55,211 nt of DNA from Pseudomonadota bacterium (GCA_018241225.1 JAFEEG010000049.1:1-55211), one strand, 5' to 3'; positions 16,031 to 27,381 are shown, counted from the first letter of the stretch. Notes: generated by a model not told the origin, from the letters alone. Numbers and translations: made by a program.

Positions 16031-17409
16031 CATCCGCTCCAAGCACTCTCGAAGACTGTCGGCGCCTCGACGCGCAAGACCCGCTGCGCCCCCTGCGCGA
16101 CCTGTTCAGCCTGCCCGAAGGCGTGATCTACCTCGACGGCAATTCGCTGGGCGTGATGCCCAAGGCCGCGCCCGCACGCATCGCGCAAGTCGTGGCGCAG
16201 GAATGGGGCGTGGGCCTGATCCGTTCGTGGAACGAGGCCCGCTGGTTCGACCTGCCGCAGCGCCTGGGCGACCAGGTGGCGCAGTTGGTCGGCGCGGCGC
16301 TGGGCGAAGTGGTGTGCACCGACAGCACATCGGTCAACCTCTACAAGGTGCTGTTCGCCGCGATTGCCATGCAGAAGAAGGACAGCCGCCGTCGCGTGGT
16401 GGTGTCCGAGCGCAGCAACTTCCCGACCGACCTGTACATTGCCGCCTCGCTGTGCCGCGAGCACGCGCTGGAGCTGCGCCTGGTGGACGACCCTTCGGGG
16501 ATTCCCGCCGCGCTCGGGCCCGACGTGGCCGTGCTGATGCTCACCCACGTCAACTACCGCACCGGCGCCATGCACGACATGGCGGCCCTTACCCGGCAGG
16601 CCCACGAAGCAGGTGCGATTGCGGTCTGGGACTTGTGCCACAGCGTGGGCGCGGTGCCGGTCGACCTGAACGGCGCGCAGGCCGATTTCGCCATTGGCTG
16701 CGGCTACAAGTACCTCAACGGCGGGCCTGGCGCGCCGGCCTTTGCCTGGGTGCACGCGCGCCATGCCAGCGACTGGCAGCAGCCGCTCGCAGGCTGGTGG
16801 GGCCATGCGGCGCCCTTCGAGTTCACGCCCGACTACCGGCCCGCACCCGGCGTGGCGCGCTACCTGTGCGGCACGCAGCCCATCCTGTCCCTGACCGGGC
16901 TGGAGTGCGGACTGGCAGGCTTTGGCGCGGCGCAGGCGCTGGGCGGCATGGCGGCGCTGCGCGCCAAGTCGCTGGCGCTGACCGATGCCTTCATCGCGCT
17001 GGTGGAGCAGCGCTGCCCCGAGCGCTTTGCACTGGTCACGCCGCGCGAGCATGCGCAACGCGGCTCGCAGGTGTGCCTGCGCATGGCCGATGCCGGCCAG
17101 CAGTTCGGCGGGCCGGCCTACGCCATCGTGCAGGCATTGATCGCGCGTGGCGTGATCGGGGACTTCCGTGCCGGCGATTCGCCGCAGGCCGCGCCAGGCC
17201 GCTCCCAAGCGGCCTCGCTCCCCTCGGGGGACGGGCTCGGCGTGCCGGGCCCTGGGGGCACCAGGATGCCCGACATTCTTCGCTTCGGCTTCACCCCGCT
17301 GTACATCGGCTTCGAGGATGTCTGGAACGCCGTCGGCAACCTCGCGCAGGTGCTGGAGGAAGAAGAATGGCGCCGCCCCGAATTCAACACGCGCAACGCG
17401 GTGACCTGA
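16027..17409 (+). CDS. kynU: Kynureninase carrying a 32-residue repeat-derived insert
   Basis: This is a 460-residue PLP enzyme of the aspartate aminotransferase fold that converts kynurenine to anthranilate and alanine. Family landmarks are LPEGVIYLDGNSLGVMPK, CTDSTSVNLYK, VSERSNFPTDLYIA, VWDLCHSVGAVPVDL and GYKYLNGGPG with PLP Lys228. The usual join DFRA-PDILRFGFTPLY near the C-terminus is interrupted by residues 383-414, rich in Gly, Pro, Ser and Ala. The interruption is encoded by a GC-rich repeat that keeps the frame, so the protein is longer than the usual length of about 415-430 residues. Activity cannot be judged from sequence: the insert is immediately before the segment that supplies the substrate-carboxylate Arg in the family. 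ATG overlaps the kynB stop. Confidence 0.92.
   Translation: MTSAPSTLEDCRRLDAQDPLRPLRDLFSLPEGVIYLDGNSLGVMPKAAPARIAQVVAQEWGVGLIRSWNEARWFDLPQRLGDQVAQLVGAALGEVVCTDSTSVNLYKVLFAAIAMQKKDSRRRVVVSERSNFPTDLYIAASLCREHALELRLVDDPSGIPAALGPDVAVLMLTHVNYRTGAMHDMAALTRQAHEAGAIAVWDLCHSVGAVPVDLNGAQADFAIGCGYKYLNGGPGAPAFAWVHARHASDWQQPLAGWWGHAAPFEFTPDYRPAPGVARYLCGTQPILSLTGLECGLAGFGAAQALGGMAALRAKSLALTDAFIALVEQRCPERFALVTPREHAQRGSQVCLRMADAGQQFGGPAYAIVQALIARGVIGDFRAGDSPQAAPGRSQAASLPSGDGLGVPGPGGTRMPDILRFGFTPLYIGFEDVWNAVGNLAQVLEEEEWRRPEFNTRNAVT
17173..17268 (+). repeat. In-frame GC-rich repeat inside kynU
   Basis: Exactly 96 nt separate the codons of DFRA from those of PDILRFGF, which are adjacent in ordinary kynureninases. 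The inserted DNA contains inverted segments such as GGCCGCTCCCAAGCGGCC (17197-17214) and a CTCCCCTCGGGGG run, like the repeat between sdhD and sdhA. TGCC flanks both sides (17169-17172 and 17267-17270), which could be a target duplication or chance. Its length is a multiple of three with no stop in this frame. Confidence 0.75.
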
Positions 17410-17422
17410 GCAACGACCCACC

Positions 17423-18262
17423 ATGAGCCAGACCGAAAAGATCGTCCAAGACGAAAAAGCCCAGCTGGACTTCAGCCAGTCCATGAGCTACGGCGACTAC
17501 CTGCACCTGGACGAAGTGCTGGGCGCGCAGCACCCGCTGTCGCCCGCGCATGACGAGATGCTGTTCATCATCCAGCACCAGACCAGCGAGCTGTGGATGA
17601 AGCTGATGCTGCACGAGCTGCACGGCGCCACGCGATGCATTGCGGCCAACCAGCTGCCCGACGCCTTCAAGATGCTGGCGCGCGTGAGCCGCATCATGGA
17701 GCAGTTGGTGAGTGCATGGACCGTGCTCTCGACCATGACGCCGCCCGAGTACACCGCCATGCGGCCCTACCTGGCCAGCTCAAGCGGGTTCCAGAGCGCG
17801 CAATACCGCTGCATCGAGTTTGCGCTGGGCAACAAGAACGCCGCCATGCTCAAGCCGCATGCGCACCGGGCCGACCTGCTGGCCATGGTCGAGGCGGCCT
17901 ACCGTGCCCCCTCGCTCTACGACGAATCGCTGCGCCTGCTGGCTCGCAACGGGCTGCCGGTGCCGGCCGACCGCCTGGAGCGCGACTGGACGCAACCCTA
18001 CGAAGCCAGCGACGGCGTGGAGGCCGCATGGCTCACCGTGTACCGCGACCCGCACGCGCATTGGGACCTCTACCAGCTTGGCGAGAAGCTCACGGACATC
18101 GAAGATGCATTCCGCCTCTGGCGCTTTCGCCACGTCACCAGCGTGGAGCGCGTGATCGGCTTCAAGCGTGGCACGGGCGGCACCGGGGGCGTAAGCTATC
18201 TTCGCAAGATGCTCGACGTGGTGCTCTTCCCGGAGATCTGGAAGCTGCGCACCGACCTGTAG
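17423..18262 (+). CDS. kynA: Tryptophan 2,3-dioxygenase
   Basis: This is a 279-residue heme dioxygenase that opens the indole ring of L-tryptophan to give N-formylkynurenine, the first step of the pathway. Characteristic segments are SYGDYLHLDEVLGAQHPLS, DEMLFIIQHQTSELWMKLMLHE, SSGFQSAQYRCIEFALGNKN, and the C-terminal RFRHVTSVERVIGFKRGTGGTGGVSYLRKML, which carries the heme-ligand His and substrate-binding loop. The start is 14 bp after kynU, so kynB, kynU and kynA form one operon giving tryptophan to anthranilate. Confidence 0.97.
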   Translation: MSQTEKIVQDEKAQLDFSQSMSYGDYLHLDEVLGAQHPLSPAHDEMLFIIQHQTSELWMKLMLHELHGATRCIAANQLPDAFKMLARVSRIMEQLVSAWTVLSTMTPPEYTAMRPYLASSSGFQSAQYRCIEFALGNKNAAMLKPHAHRADLLAMVEAAYRAPSLYDESLRLLARNGLPVPADRLERDWTQPYEASDGVEAAWLTVYRDPHAHWDLYQLGEKLTDIEDAFRLWRFRHVTSVERVIGFKRGTGGTGGVSYLRKMLDVVLFPEIWKLRTDL

Positions 18263-18302
18263 TATCGACAGTGAACGAACCCCAGTACCAAGGGAGGCCT
18301 GG

Positions 18303-19550
18303 ATGGACGATTTCTTCACCAGCGACGAACTGGCCCAGTTGCGGGCGCACGGCATCGTGCTCTTTGCGGGGCGCGTGATCTTCGATGCGCAACCGCCCAT
18401 CAGCGCGCAGCAGCTGGCCGCCGTCCAGGCCGCGTGCATCGGCCCGGTGCCGCCCGACCTGTTGTCGCTGTGGAGCCAGACCTGCGGCGGCGCACTCGAC
18501 TACGACCTGACGGCGCGCATGAACGGCGGCGAGGAGCCCATCCACTGGGCCGAATTGTTCGGCCATGGCCCCGCAGGGTTTCACGACCTGCCCGGCTGGA
18601 TTGCGCACGAGCGCCAGTCCGGCGCCACCACCGACTCCGAGGGCAGGGAATGGGCACCCAAGCTGGCGGCCCTGCCCTTCGGCGGCTTCGACGACACCGA
18701 CCGCATTCATGTGGTCACCGAGCCGGGCGCCCAGTTCGGCCATGTGCTGGCCTGGAAGCGCAGCCTGCCCGAAGGCTGGCCGCATGCCATGCACGAGGAC
18801 GGCCGTGCCACCCTGGCCACCGACCTCGACGGTGCGTTCGCCGCGTTGCACCTGGAGGAAGATCCGCTGGAGCCCATCAGCGACTACTTCACCGGACAGG
18901 CCCTGCTCGACTACCTGGACGAGCGCCACGGCGACCATGGCCTGGACCTCGACCTGGCGGACAAGGTGGTGGACTACTACCGGCGCGCGCTGGTCGACTG
19001 GCAAACGCCGCTGCGTGAAGGCCGCTTGTCCGAAGTCCCGCCGCTGGCCGCACAGATCGCCCAGCGCCATGCCATTGCCGCCGACGACGCATCGCTGATC
19101 AACGAACTGGCCGCTGCAGGCTTGCGTTTCGACACGCCGCTGCTGGGCAACGCCCTGCCCGCCGACCTGGCGCTCGCGCACGGCGCCTTCGACGCGGCGA
19201 CGGCGCTGGTGGAAGGCGATGCGCCGTTGTCGGCCGATGCGCTGGACAGTGTCGAAGGCGCCATTTCACCCGAGCTGGCCCAGGAGGTGCTCAAGCGCGG
19301 CGCAACGCCCACCGCCCGAGCCATGGCGCAGTGCGTTGCCGCGGGCGCGCCGGCTGCCGCCCGCGTCATTGCCCAGGCCTACGAAAAGACCCACACCGAC
19401 CTGCCGCAGGCCTTTGACGCAGCCCGCAGCAACTTGCTCGAGCAGTTGCAGGCAGCGCTCGCAGAAGCCAGCAGCGCCGGCCTGGGCCCGGATGCCGGCG
19501 CCGAGGGGTTGGCCGAACGCATCGAGCACCTGCAAAGCTTCAAGCTCTGA
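18303..19550 (+). CDS. SMI1/KNR4-like protein with a helical C-terminal region
   Basis: This is a 415-residue cytosolic protein. Residues of about 25-175 look like a SMI1/KNR4 domain: VPPDLLSLWSQTCGGALDYDL, then an acidic loop, HVLAWKRSLPEGWPHAMHEDG and LATDLDGAFAAL. Residues 230-370 contain repeated Leu/Ala-rich helices (AADDASLINELAAAGLRFDTPLLGNALPADLALAHGAFDAATALV), reminiscent of degenerate ankyrin repeats. GGGAGG precedes ATG 18303. It is 40 bp after kynA and may be read from the kyn promoter, but no link to tryptophan metabolism is evident. SMI1/KNR4 proteins often act as immunity proteins to contact-delivered toxins; no toxin gene adjoins it. Confidence 0.75.
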   Translation: MDDFFTSDELAQLRAHGIVLFAGRVIFDAQPPISAQQLAAVQAACIGPVPPDLLSLWSQTCGGALDYDLTARMNGGEEPIHWAELFGHGPAGFHDLPGWIAHERQSGATTDSEGREWAPKLAALPFGGFDDTDRIHVVTEPGAQFGHVLAWKRSLPEGWPHAMHEDGRATLATDLDGAFAALHLEEDPLEPISDYFTGQALLDYLDERHGDHGLDLDLADKVVDYYRRALVDWQTPLREGRLSEVPPLAAQIAQRHAIAADDASLINELAAAGLRFDTPLLGNALPADLALAHGAFDAATALVEGDAPLSADALDSVEGAISPELAQEVLKRGATPTARAMAQCVAAGAPAAARVIAQAYEKTHTDLPQAFDAARSNLLEQLQAALAEASSAGLGPDAGAEGLAERIEHLQSFKL

Positions 19551-19577
19551 AGGCCTGCGGCGCCCGGCCCTCGCTCA

Positions 19578-20777
19578 TCAACCCTCGTACAGCCACGGGT
19601 TGTCGAGCAGGTGCGCCCCCAGCACGCGCAGCGCGGCGTCTCGCGCCACGCGCTTGGCGCCGCTGGCGTGAAACACCTCTCCGTTGCGCCGCGCCCTGGC
19701 CTGCACCCGTGCATTGCGTTGCCAGCGCGCGGCGGCATAGCGGCTGAAGGCGCCGGGCAGGCTCTCGGCATCGCAATTGGCCACCCGCTCGGCCAGTGCC
19801 ACTGCATCCTCGATCGCCATGCCGGCGCCCTGCGCCAGGTACGGGAGCATGGGGTGGGCCGAGTCGCCCAGCAGCGCCACGCGGCCGCGCACCATTTCGT
19901 GCGGACCGGTCAGTGGCGGCCTGTCGTTGAGCTGCCAGGCGCGCCAATGCGGCATGGCTTCGATCAGCGCGGACACGCCATGGCAACGGTTGCCGATGGC
20001 CGTCAGGAGCGCCGCCATGTCCGCCTGCTGGTCCCAGTCGGCAGGGTCCTGGGTTCTCGCGCCGGCGCCGCCCGGCGGCACCTCGGCCAGGATCACCAGG
20101 TTGAGCCAGGCGCCACCGCGCACCGGATAGGCCACGGCATGCAGGCGCTCGCCCAGCCAGACCTGCACCTCGGTGCTGCGCAGCGCCGCGGGCAGCGCCT
20201 CGATGCGGGCCAGCGCGCGCCAGGCGGTGTGGCCGGTGGCACGCGGCGGCGTGGGCTCTTCGACCACGCGCGCGCGCACCAGGCTCCACAGCCCGTCCGC
20301 GCCAACGAGGCCGTCGCCCTCCCAGGCACGAATGCTGCCGCTGCCCAGGCAGACGGTATCGCCACGCGCGGCCACCTGGGTGATGGGTGCTGCGGTATTG
20401 AGCTCGACGCGAGGCGCGAGGTCGCGCGCGGCCTGGAGCAGCACCGAATGCAAATCTGCACGATGCATGCAGAGATAGGGGCCGCCGTACTTGCGCTCGA
20501 TGCTGTCGGCCAGGGGCATGCGCGCCAGCAGGGCACCGTCCTGGGCGTCGCGCACCGCCACGGACGTGGGGCGCGCGGCCAGTTGGCGGGCCGCATCGAG
20601 CACGCCCAGTGTCTTCAGGCGACGGGTGACGTTGGGGCCGAGCTGGATGCCCGCGCCGACTTCGGCGAACGCGGCGGCTTGCTCCAGCAGTTCCACGCTC
20701 TGGCCGCCGCGCGCCAGTGCCACGGCAGCCGCCAGGCCGCCGATTCCGCCACCGGCAATGAGAATGCGCGCCGGCAT
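19578..20777 (-). CDS. FAD-dependent aromatic-ring monooxygenase (salicylate-hydroxylase type)
   Basis: This is a 399-residue class A flavoprotein monooxygenase. The N-terminal Rossmann motif is ILIAGGGIGGLAAAVALARGG. A mid-protein VGADGLWSLVRA matches the DG motif that binds FAD and NAD(P)H. The C-terminal GDSAHPMLPYLAQGAGMAIEDA is the GD motif. The family hydroxylates small aromatics such as salicylate or 3-hydroxybenzoate. ATG 20777 gives MPARILIAGGG; upstream codons are unlikely. It is convergent with the SMI1-like gene. Position next to kynBUA, which make anthranilate, hints at aromatic catabolism, but the substrate is not assignable. Confidence 0.88.
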   Translation of the reverse strand: MPARILIAGGGIGGLAAAVALARGGQSVELLEQAAAFAEVGAGIQLGPNVTRRLKTLGVLDAARQLAARPTSVAVRDAQDGALLARMPLADSIERKYGGPYLCMHRADLHSVLLQAARDLAPRVELNTAAPITQVAARGDTVCLGSGSIRAWEGDGLVGADGLWSLVRARVVEEPTPPRATGHTAWRALARIEALPAALRSTEVQVWLGERLHAVAYPVRGGAWLNLVILAEVPPGGAGARTQDPADWDQQADMAALLTAIGNRCHGVSALIEAMPHWRAWQLNDRPPLTGPHEMVRGRVALLGDSAHPMLPYLAQGAGMAIEDAVALAERVANCDAESLPGAFSRYAAARWQRNARVQARARRNGEVFHASGAKRVARDAALRVLGAHLLDNPWLYEG

Positions 20778-20781
20778 GGGC

Positions 20782-21069
20782 TCAGCGCAGGCGGGTGAGA
20801 GGAACCTCGGTGGGCCCTTGCTGGGCTTTGGATTTGTCGGCGCCGCCGCTCGCGCAGGCCGGCGAGCAGCTGTCGCAGGCGCCGCAGCCCGACGACTTGG
20901 CCAGCGATGCGGCGAGCTTCCCGGCGCTCTCTTCATTCACCAGGCCGGCGCGCTGCCCACCTGCCGCCAGCTTGGCGGCAAGGGCGCGGCGCCAGGACGC
21001 GGGCATCCAGCGCCAAGCCAGGTACAGCACGGCGGAAGCAACGATGAGGGTGACGATGAGTTCTTGCAT
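20782..21069 (-). CDS. Small Cys-rich membrane protein of the feo locus
   Basis: This is a 95-residue protein with one N-terminal membrane segment (LIVTLIVASAVLYLAWRWMP), a basic linker, and a cysteine cluster CGACDSCSPAC near residue 62. It lies 20 bp downstream of feoB on the same strand. Small Cys-containing proteins commonly follow feoB (FeoC or FeoB-associated types, DUF6587-like in beta-proteobacteria) and may carry Fe or an Fe-S cluster. The family name is a judgement from layout and cysteine pattern. Confidence 0.75.
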   Translation of the reverse strand: MQELIVTLIVASAVLYLAWRWMPASWRRALAAKLAAGGQRAGLVNEESAGKLAASLAKSSGCGACDSCSPACASGGADKSKAQQGPTEVPLTRLR

Positions 21070-21089
21070 GGCCTTCTATTCACGCCTTC

Positions 21090-22961
21090 CTAGCCGGCCC
21101 CCAGGGCCAGCGCCACGTGATAGGTGATGAAGCACGCAATATAGGCCAGGCCGAACAAATAGACCGCCATGATCCACACATAACGCCACGAGTTGGTTTC
21201 CCGCTTGACCGCCGCCAGCGTGGAAACGCATTGCGGCGCAAACACGTACCAGACCAGCAGCGACAGCGCCGTGGCCAGCGACCAGCTGCCGGCAATCAGC
21301 GGCTCCAGCGCACCCGCGACGTCGTCTCCGGTGGCCGAGAGCGCGTACACGGTGCCCAGCGCGCCCACTGCCACCTCGCGTGCGGCCATGCCGGGCACCA
21401 GCGCGATCGAGATCTGCCAGTTGAAGCCGATGGGCGCAAAGATGTGCTCCAGGCCACGGCCGATCATGCCGGCCAGGCTGTACTGGATGGCAGGGCCCGG
21501 CGCGCCCTCGGGCGGCGAGGGAAAGGTGGACAGGAACCACAGCACGATGGTCAGCGTGAGGATGATCGTGCCCACGCGGCGAATGAAGATCCAGGCACGC
21601 TCGTACAGGCCCAGCAGCAGGTTGCGAACATTGGGCCAGCGATAGGCCGGCAGCTCCATCATCAGCGGTGACTGCGTGGTGTTGTCGCGAAAGCGCTTCA
21701 TCACCCAGGCCACGGCCATGGCCGAGACGATGCCGAACACGTACAGGGCGAACAGCACCAGGCCCTGCAGGTTGAAGATGCCGCCCACATCGCGCGCCGG
21801 GATGAAGGCCGCGATCAGCAGCGCATACACCGGCAGCCGCGCCGAGCAGGTCATGAGCGGCGCAATCATGATGGTGGTGAGCCGGTCGCGCCAGTTGCTG
21901 ATGGTGCGCGTGGCCATCACGCCGGGAATGGCGCAGGCAAAGCTGGACAGCAGCGGAATGAACGAGCGGCCCGACAGGCCCACCGTGCCCATCACCCGGT
22001 CCAGCAGGAAGGCCGCACGCGGGAGGTAGCCCGAATCTTCCAGCGCCAGGATGAAAAGGAACAAGATCAGGATCTGCGGCAGGAACACGATGACGCCGCC
22101 CGCGCCCGCGATCACGCCATCCACCAGCAGGCTTTGCAAAAGTCCTTCGGGCATTCCGGACTTGATCAGCGCGCCCAGCGCCGCGGTGCCGTCCTCGATC
22201 CAGCCCTTGGGCACCTCGGCCCAGCTGAACACCGCCTGGAACATCAGGAACAGCGTCACGGCCAGCACCAGCATGCCCCACACGGGGTGCAGCACCACGC
22301 GGTCGATCTTGTCGCTGGTGGCCAGGCTGCCTACCGGCTCGGTGACTGCCACCGAGAGAATCCGGCGCACCTCGCGCTGGGTGGCCAGCACGTCTTCGAA
22401 GGCGGGCGCAGTCCAGTCGGCCGGCTTGGCCGGCTGCACGGGCACCTCGATGGCGGCTACCAGTTCCTTGGCGCCGTCGATGCTGACGCCGACGGTCTCG
22501 ACCACCGGCACGCCCAGCTCCTGGGACAGCTTCTTCGTGTCGACCTTGATGCCCTGGCGCCGGGCCATGTCGCTCATGTTCAAGGCCACCACCATGGGCA
22601 GGCCGAGGCTGCGGGCCTCCAGCACCAGGCGCAGGTTCAGGCGCAGGTTGGTGGCGTCGGTCACGCACACCAGCAGGTCGGGAATGTCTTGGGCGCGCCG
22701 GCCGGTGACCACGTCGCGCGTCACCGCTTCGTCGGCGCTCAGCGCGTTCAGGCTGTAGGCGCCCGGCAGGTCCAGCACGAACACGCGCCGGCCGGAGGGC
22801 GTGCGCAAGGTGCCTTCCTTGCGCTCGACGGTCACCCCGGCGTAGTTGGCCACTTTCTGGCGGCTGCCGGTCAGCTGATTGAACAGCGCCGTCTTGCCGC
22901 AGTTGGGGTTGCCCAGCAGGGCAATGCGGCCGGGTTGCTGCAGTGCGATTGCGTCAGCCAT
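21090..22961 (-). CDS. feoB: Ferrous iron transporter FeoB
   Basis: This is a 623-residue inner-membrane Fe(II) transporter. The N-terminal G domain has G1 GNPNCGKT (residues 17-24), G3 DLPGAY and G4 NMSD. A helical GDI-like linker comes next, then the membrane domain with Gate motifs around PFIPLLSSFACAIPGVMATR (Gate 1) and VPGMAAREVAVGALGTVYA (Gate 2). It is somewhat shorter than E. coli FeoB (773 residues) and lacks the long C-terminal extension. Its ATG overlaps the feoA stop by 8 bp, so the two are coupled. The Fur-box-like site upstream of feoA would control both. Confidence 0.96.
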   Translation of the reverse strand: MADAIALQQPGRIALLGNPNCGKTALFNQLTGSRQKVANYAGVTVERKEGTLRTPSGRRVFVLDLPGAYSLNALSADEAVTRDVVTGRRAQDIPDLLVCVTDATNLRLNLRLVLEARSLGLPMVVALNMSDMARRQGIKVDTKKLSQELGVPVVETVGVSIDGAKELVAAIEVPVQPAKPADWTAPAFEDVLATQREVRRILSVAVTEPVGSLATSDKIDRVVLHPVWGMLVLAVTLFLMFQAVFSWAEVPKGWIEDGTAALGALIKSGMPEGLLQSLLVDGVIAGAGGVIVFLPQILILFLFILALEDSGYLPRAAFLLDRVMGTVGLSGRSFIPLLSSFACAIPGVMATRTISNWRDRLTTIMIAPLMTCSARLPVYALLIAAFIPARDVGGIFNLQGLVLFALYVFGIVSAMAVAWVMKRFRDNTTQSPLMMELPAYRWPNVRNLLLGLYERAWIFIRRVGTIILTLTIVLWFLSTFPSPPEGAPGPAIQYSLAGMIGRGLEHIFAPIGFNWQISIALVPGMAAREVAVGALGTVYALSATGDDVAGALEPLIAGSWSLATALSLLVWYVFAPQCVSTLAAVKRETNSWRYVWIMAVYLFGLAYIACFITYHVALALGAG

Positions 22962-23244
22962 GGTTCGATGCTCCCGGTACGACGCGGATCAGCGCGGCCT
23001 CATGGCGGCGCAAGGCAAAGGTGGTGTGGCCCAGGCGAACGGCCAGCGGCTCGCGCCCGGGCACGCCGGTGGCGACCACGCGCACCGCCTCTCCCGGCAC
23101 GAAGCCGATCTCGGTCAGCCGCAATGCCAGCTCTCGTTCTTCCGCGCCCTCAGGCCGTTGCACGTCCAGCACCGTGGCCCACTGGTGGGTGGGGAGTTGG
23201 TCGAGGCTCATCGCGGCGGCCGCTACGCCATTCAATGTCGTCAC
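22954..23244 (-). CDS. feoA: Ferrous iron transport accessory protein FeoA
   Basis: This is a small SH3-like cytosolic protein that stimulates FeoB. It has the family pattern ERELALRLTEIGFVPGEAVRVVATGVPGREPLAVRLGHTTFALRRHEAALI. The GTG start at 23244 (96 residues) was chosen because AAGGA lies 9 bases upstream. An ATG at 23211 (85 residues, MSLDQLP) is a good alternative and better matches the usual FeoA length but lacks a ribosome-binding site. The stop overlaps feoB. Confidence 0.9.
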   Translation of the reverse strand: MTTLNGVAAAAMSLDQLPTHQWATVLDVQRPEGAEERELALRLTEIGFVPGEAVRVVATGVPGREPLAVRLGHTTFALRRHEAALIRVVPGASNHG

Positions 23245-23260
23245 CCGGGAAGGTCCTTGC

Positions 23261-23284
23261 TTCTCAAAAATGAGAATTATTCTC
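23261..23284. promoter_or_regulatory. Fur-box-like site upstream of feoA
   Basis: The 13-bp palindrome GAGAATTATTCTC is at 23272-23284. It overlaps a second dyad, TTCTCA-AAAA-TGAGAA (23261-23276). Repeated GAGAAT-type half sites around an AT core fit a Fur operator, and this lies 17 bp upstream of feoA. Iron-dependent repression of feoAB is the expected result. Confidence 0.7.
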
Positions 23285-23489
23285 GAAAACTCACCCTTCC
23301 GGCTGGATGACCCCAAACAGCCTAGTTGCCGTGTCGAATTTGGCGCCCTACGCCGCATGGTTGGCGCACCCGATATCGGAGGCCATAGCGCGCCCGGCAG
23401 GCCGCCAGGGCGTCCGGCCAATTACCTGGAGCCGCCTGGCTGCCTAGACTTTGCCGCGGGTGTACTCGATGGGAAAAGGAGGAGCGGCC

Positions 23490-24410
23490 ATGCCGGCAGC
23501 AGTAGCAGCAAGAAACATCCTGGCCTCGGTGGGCCTGGGCGGCGCCAACCTGTCGAACGACGTGGTGACGATCCAATCCATGCTCAATTCCGTGCCCTCC
23601 GGCAGCGGCGGACCGATGCCGCTGCTGGACACGGACGGCAAGTGCGGACCCATGACGATCGGCGGGATCCGCAAGTTCCAGTTTGCGCAGTTCAATTCCG
23701 CCGATGGCCGCGTGGATGTGGGCCAGCGCACCATCGAGCGCTTGCAGGGCTTCGACCAGGGACCGGGCGCCGGGCGGGCGCCGCTGCCCGGTGCCGTCGC
23801 ACCGCCGCAGATCGTCACGCCGCCGGGTTTCCTGCCGCCGAAGTCCGAGCAGCCGCCCTCGCCCAGCTTCAGCATGCCGACGGGCCTCTCGCCGCTGCGG
23901 CGCAAGATCCTGGAGATCGGCATGGGCGAGGCCCTGCCCGAATCGGCCGTGTCGGACCTGAAGACCATCCGCGACGGCAACGAGACGGTGCGTGCCGGCT
24001 GGAAGCGACTGAAGCAGTACTTCGACGAAGGCGTGGAAGGCTGGAGCGAGCAGAAGTGGAAGGACAAGGCCACCTACGACGGTGTGCGCATACCCGGCAG
24101 GCGCGTACCGCAGCCGGGCACCCAGGGCGTGAGTTGGTGCGGCATCTTCGCCACCTGGGTGGCACGCACCGCGGGTGCCAAGACCCAGTGGCGCAACGGC
24201 GTGGGCCCCACCGGCCTGAAGCTCAATTTCTCGCGCAACTGCAGGCCGGGCGACATCGCCGTCATGGCCAAGAACGTGCACCACTTCATCGTGGCCAGTG
24301 CGCTGGCTGACGAAATCATCACCATCAACGGCAACTCGGACAACCAGTGCATCCTGGTCAAGCCCAGGCCCTTGAGCAGCGTCGTCTACTTCTACAGCGT
24401 AGAGGACTGA
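23490..24410 (+). CDS. CHAP/NlpC-like amidase with a peptidoglycan-binding-like N-terminus
   Basis: This is a 306-residue protein. Residues of about 10-85 resemble a peptidoglycan-binding module (NDVVTIQSMLN, DGKCGPMTIGGIRKFQ, VDVGQRTIERL). A Pro-rich linker of about 35 residues follows. The C-terminal half looks like a Cys-His amidase: SWCGIFATWVARTAG (Cys217), HHFIVAS (His264-265) and INGNSDNQ (Asn280-282). Start ATG 23490 has AAAGGAGG seven bases upstream; an in-frame start 39 nt earlier has none. No signal peptide or membrane segment is visible, so export would need another route, such as type VI secretion or lysis. The CHAP/TIGR02594-like assignment is by motif only. Confidence 0.7.
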   Translation: MPAAVAARNILASVGLGGANLSNDVVTIQSMLNSVPSGSGGPMPLLDTDGKCGPMTIGGIRKFQFAQFNSADGRVDVGQRTIERLQGFDQGPGAGRAPLPGAVAPPQIVTPPGFLPPKSEQPPSPSFSMPTGLSPLRRKILEIGMGEALPESAVSDLKTIRDGNETVRAGWKRLKQYFDEGVEGWSEQKWKDKATYDGVRIPGRRVPQPGTQGVSWCGIFATWVARTAGAKTQWRNGVGPTGLKLNFSRNCRPGDIAVMAKNVHHFIVASALADEIITINGNSDNQCILVKPRPLSSVVYFYSVED

Positions 24411-24467
24411 GCGCCCCGACAACCAGCCCCGCACCGAGGAACCGGCCTTGCCGGGCCTCAGGTGGGG

Positions 24468-24505
24468 TCGTCCCTCGGGGGTTGGTCTGCGCGACCGAAG
24501 GGAGT
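24468..24505. other. Imperfect GC-rich dyad between convergent genes
   Basis: The 109-bp gap 24411-24519 between the amidase and acnA ends contains GTCCCTCGG (24470-24478) and a near-complement CCGAAGGGAG (24495-24504), with a CCCTCGGGGG run. It resembles the other CTCCCTCGGGG repeats in this window and may act as a weak terminator. Confidence 0.35.
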
Positions 24506-24519
24506 GAAAAGCCGGGGGG

Positions 24520-27381
<2,862 letters not shown>

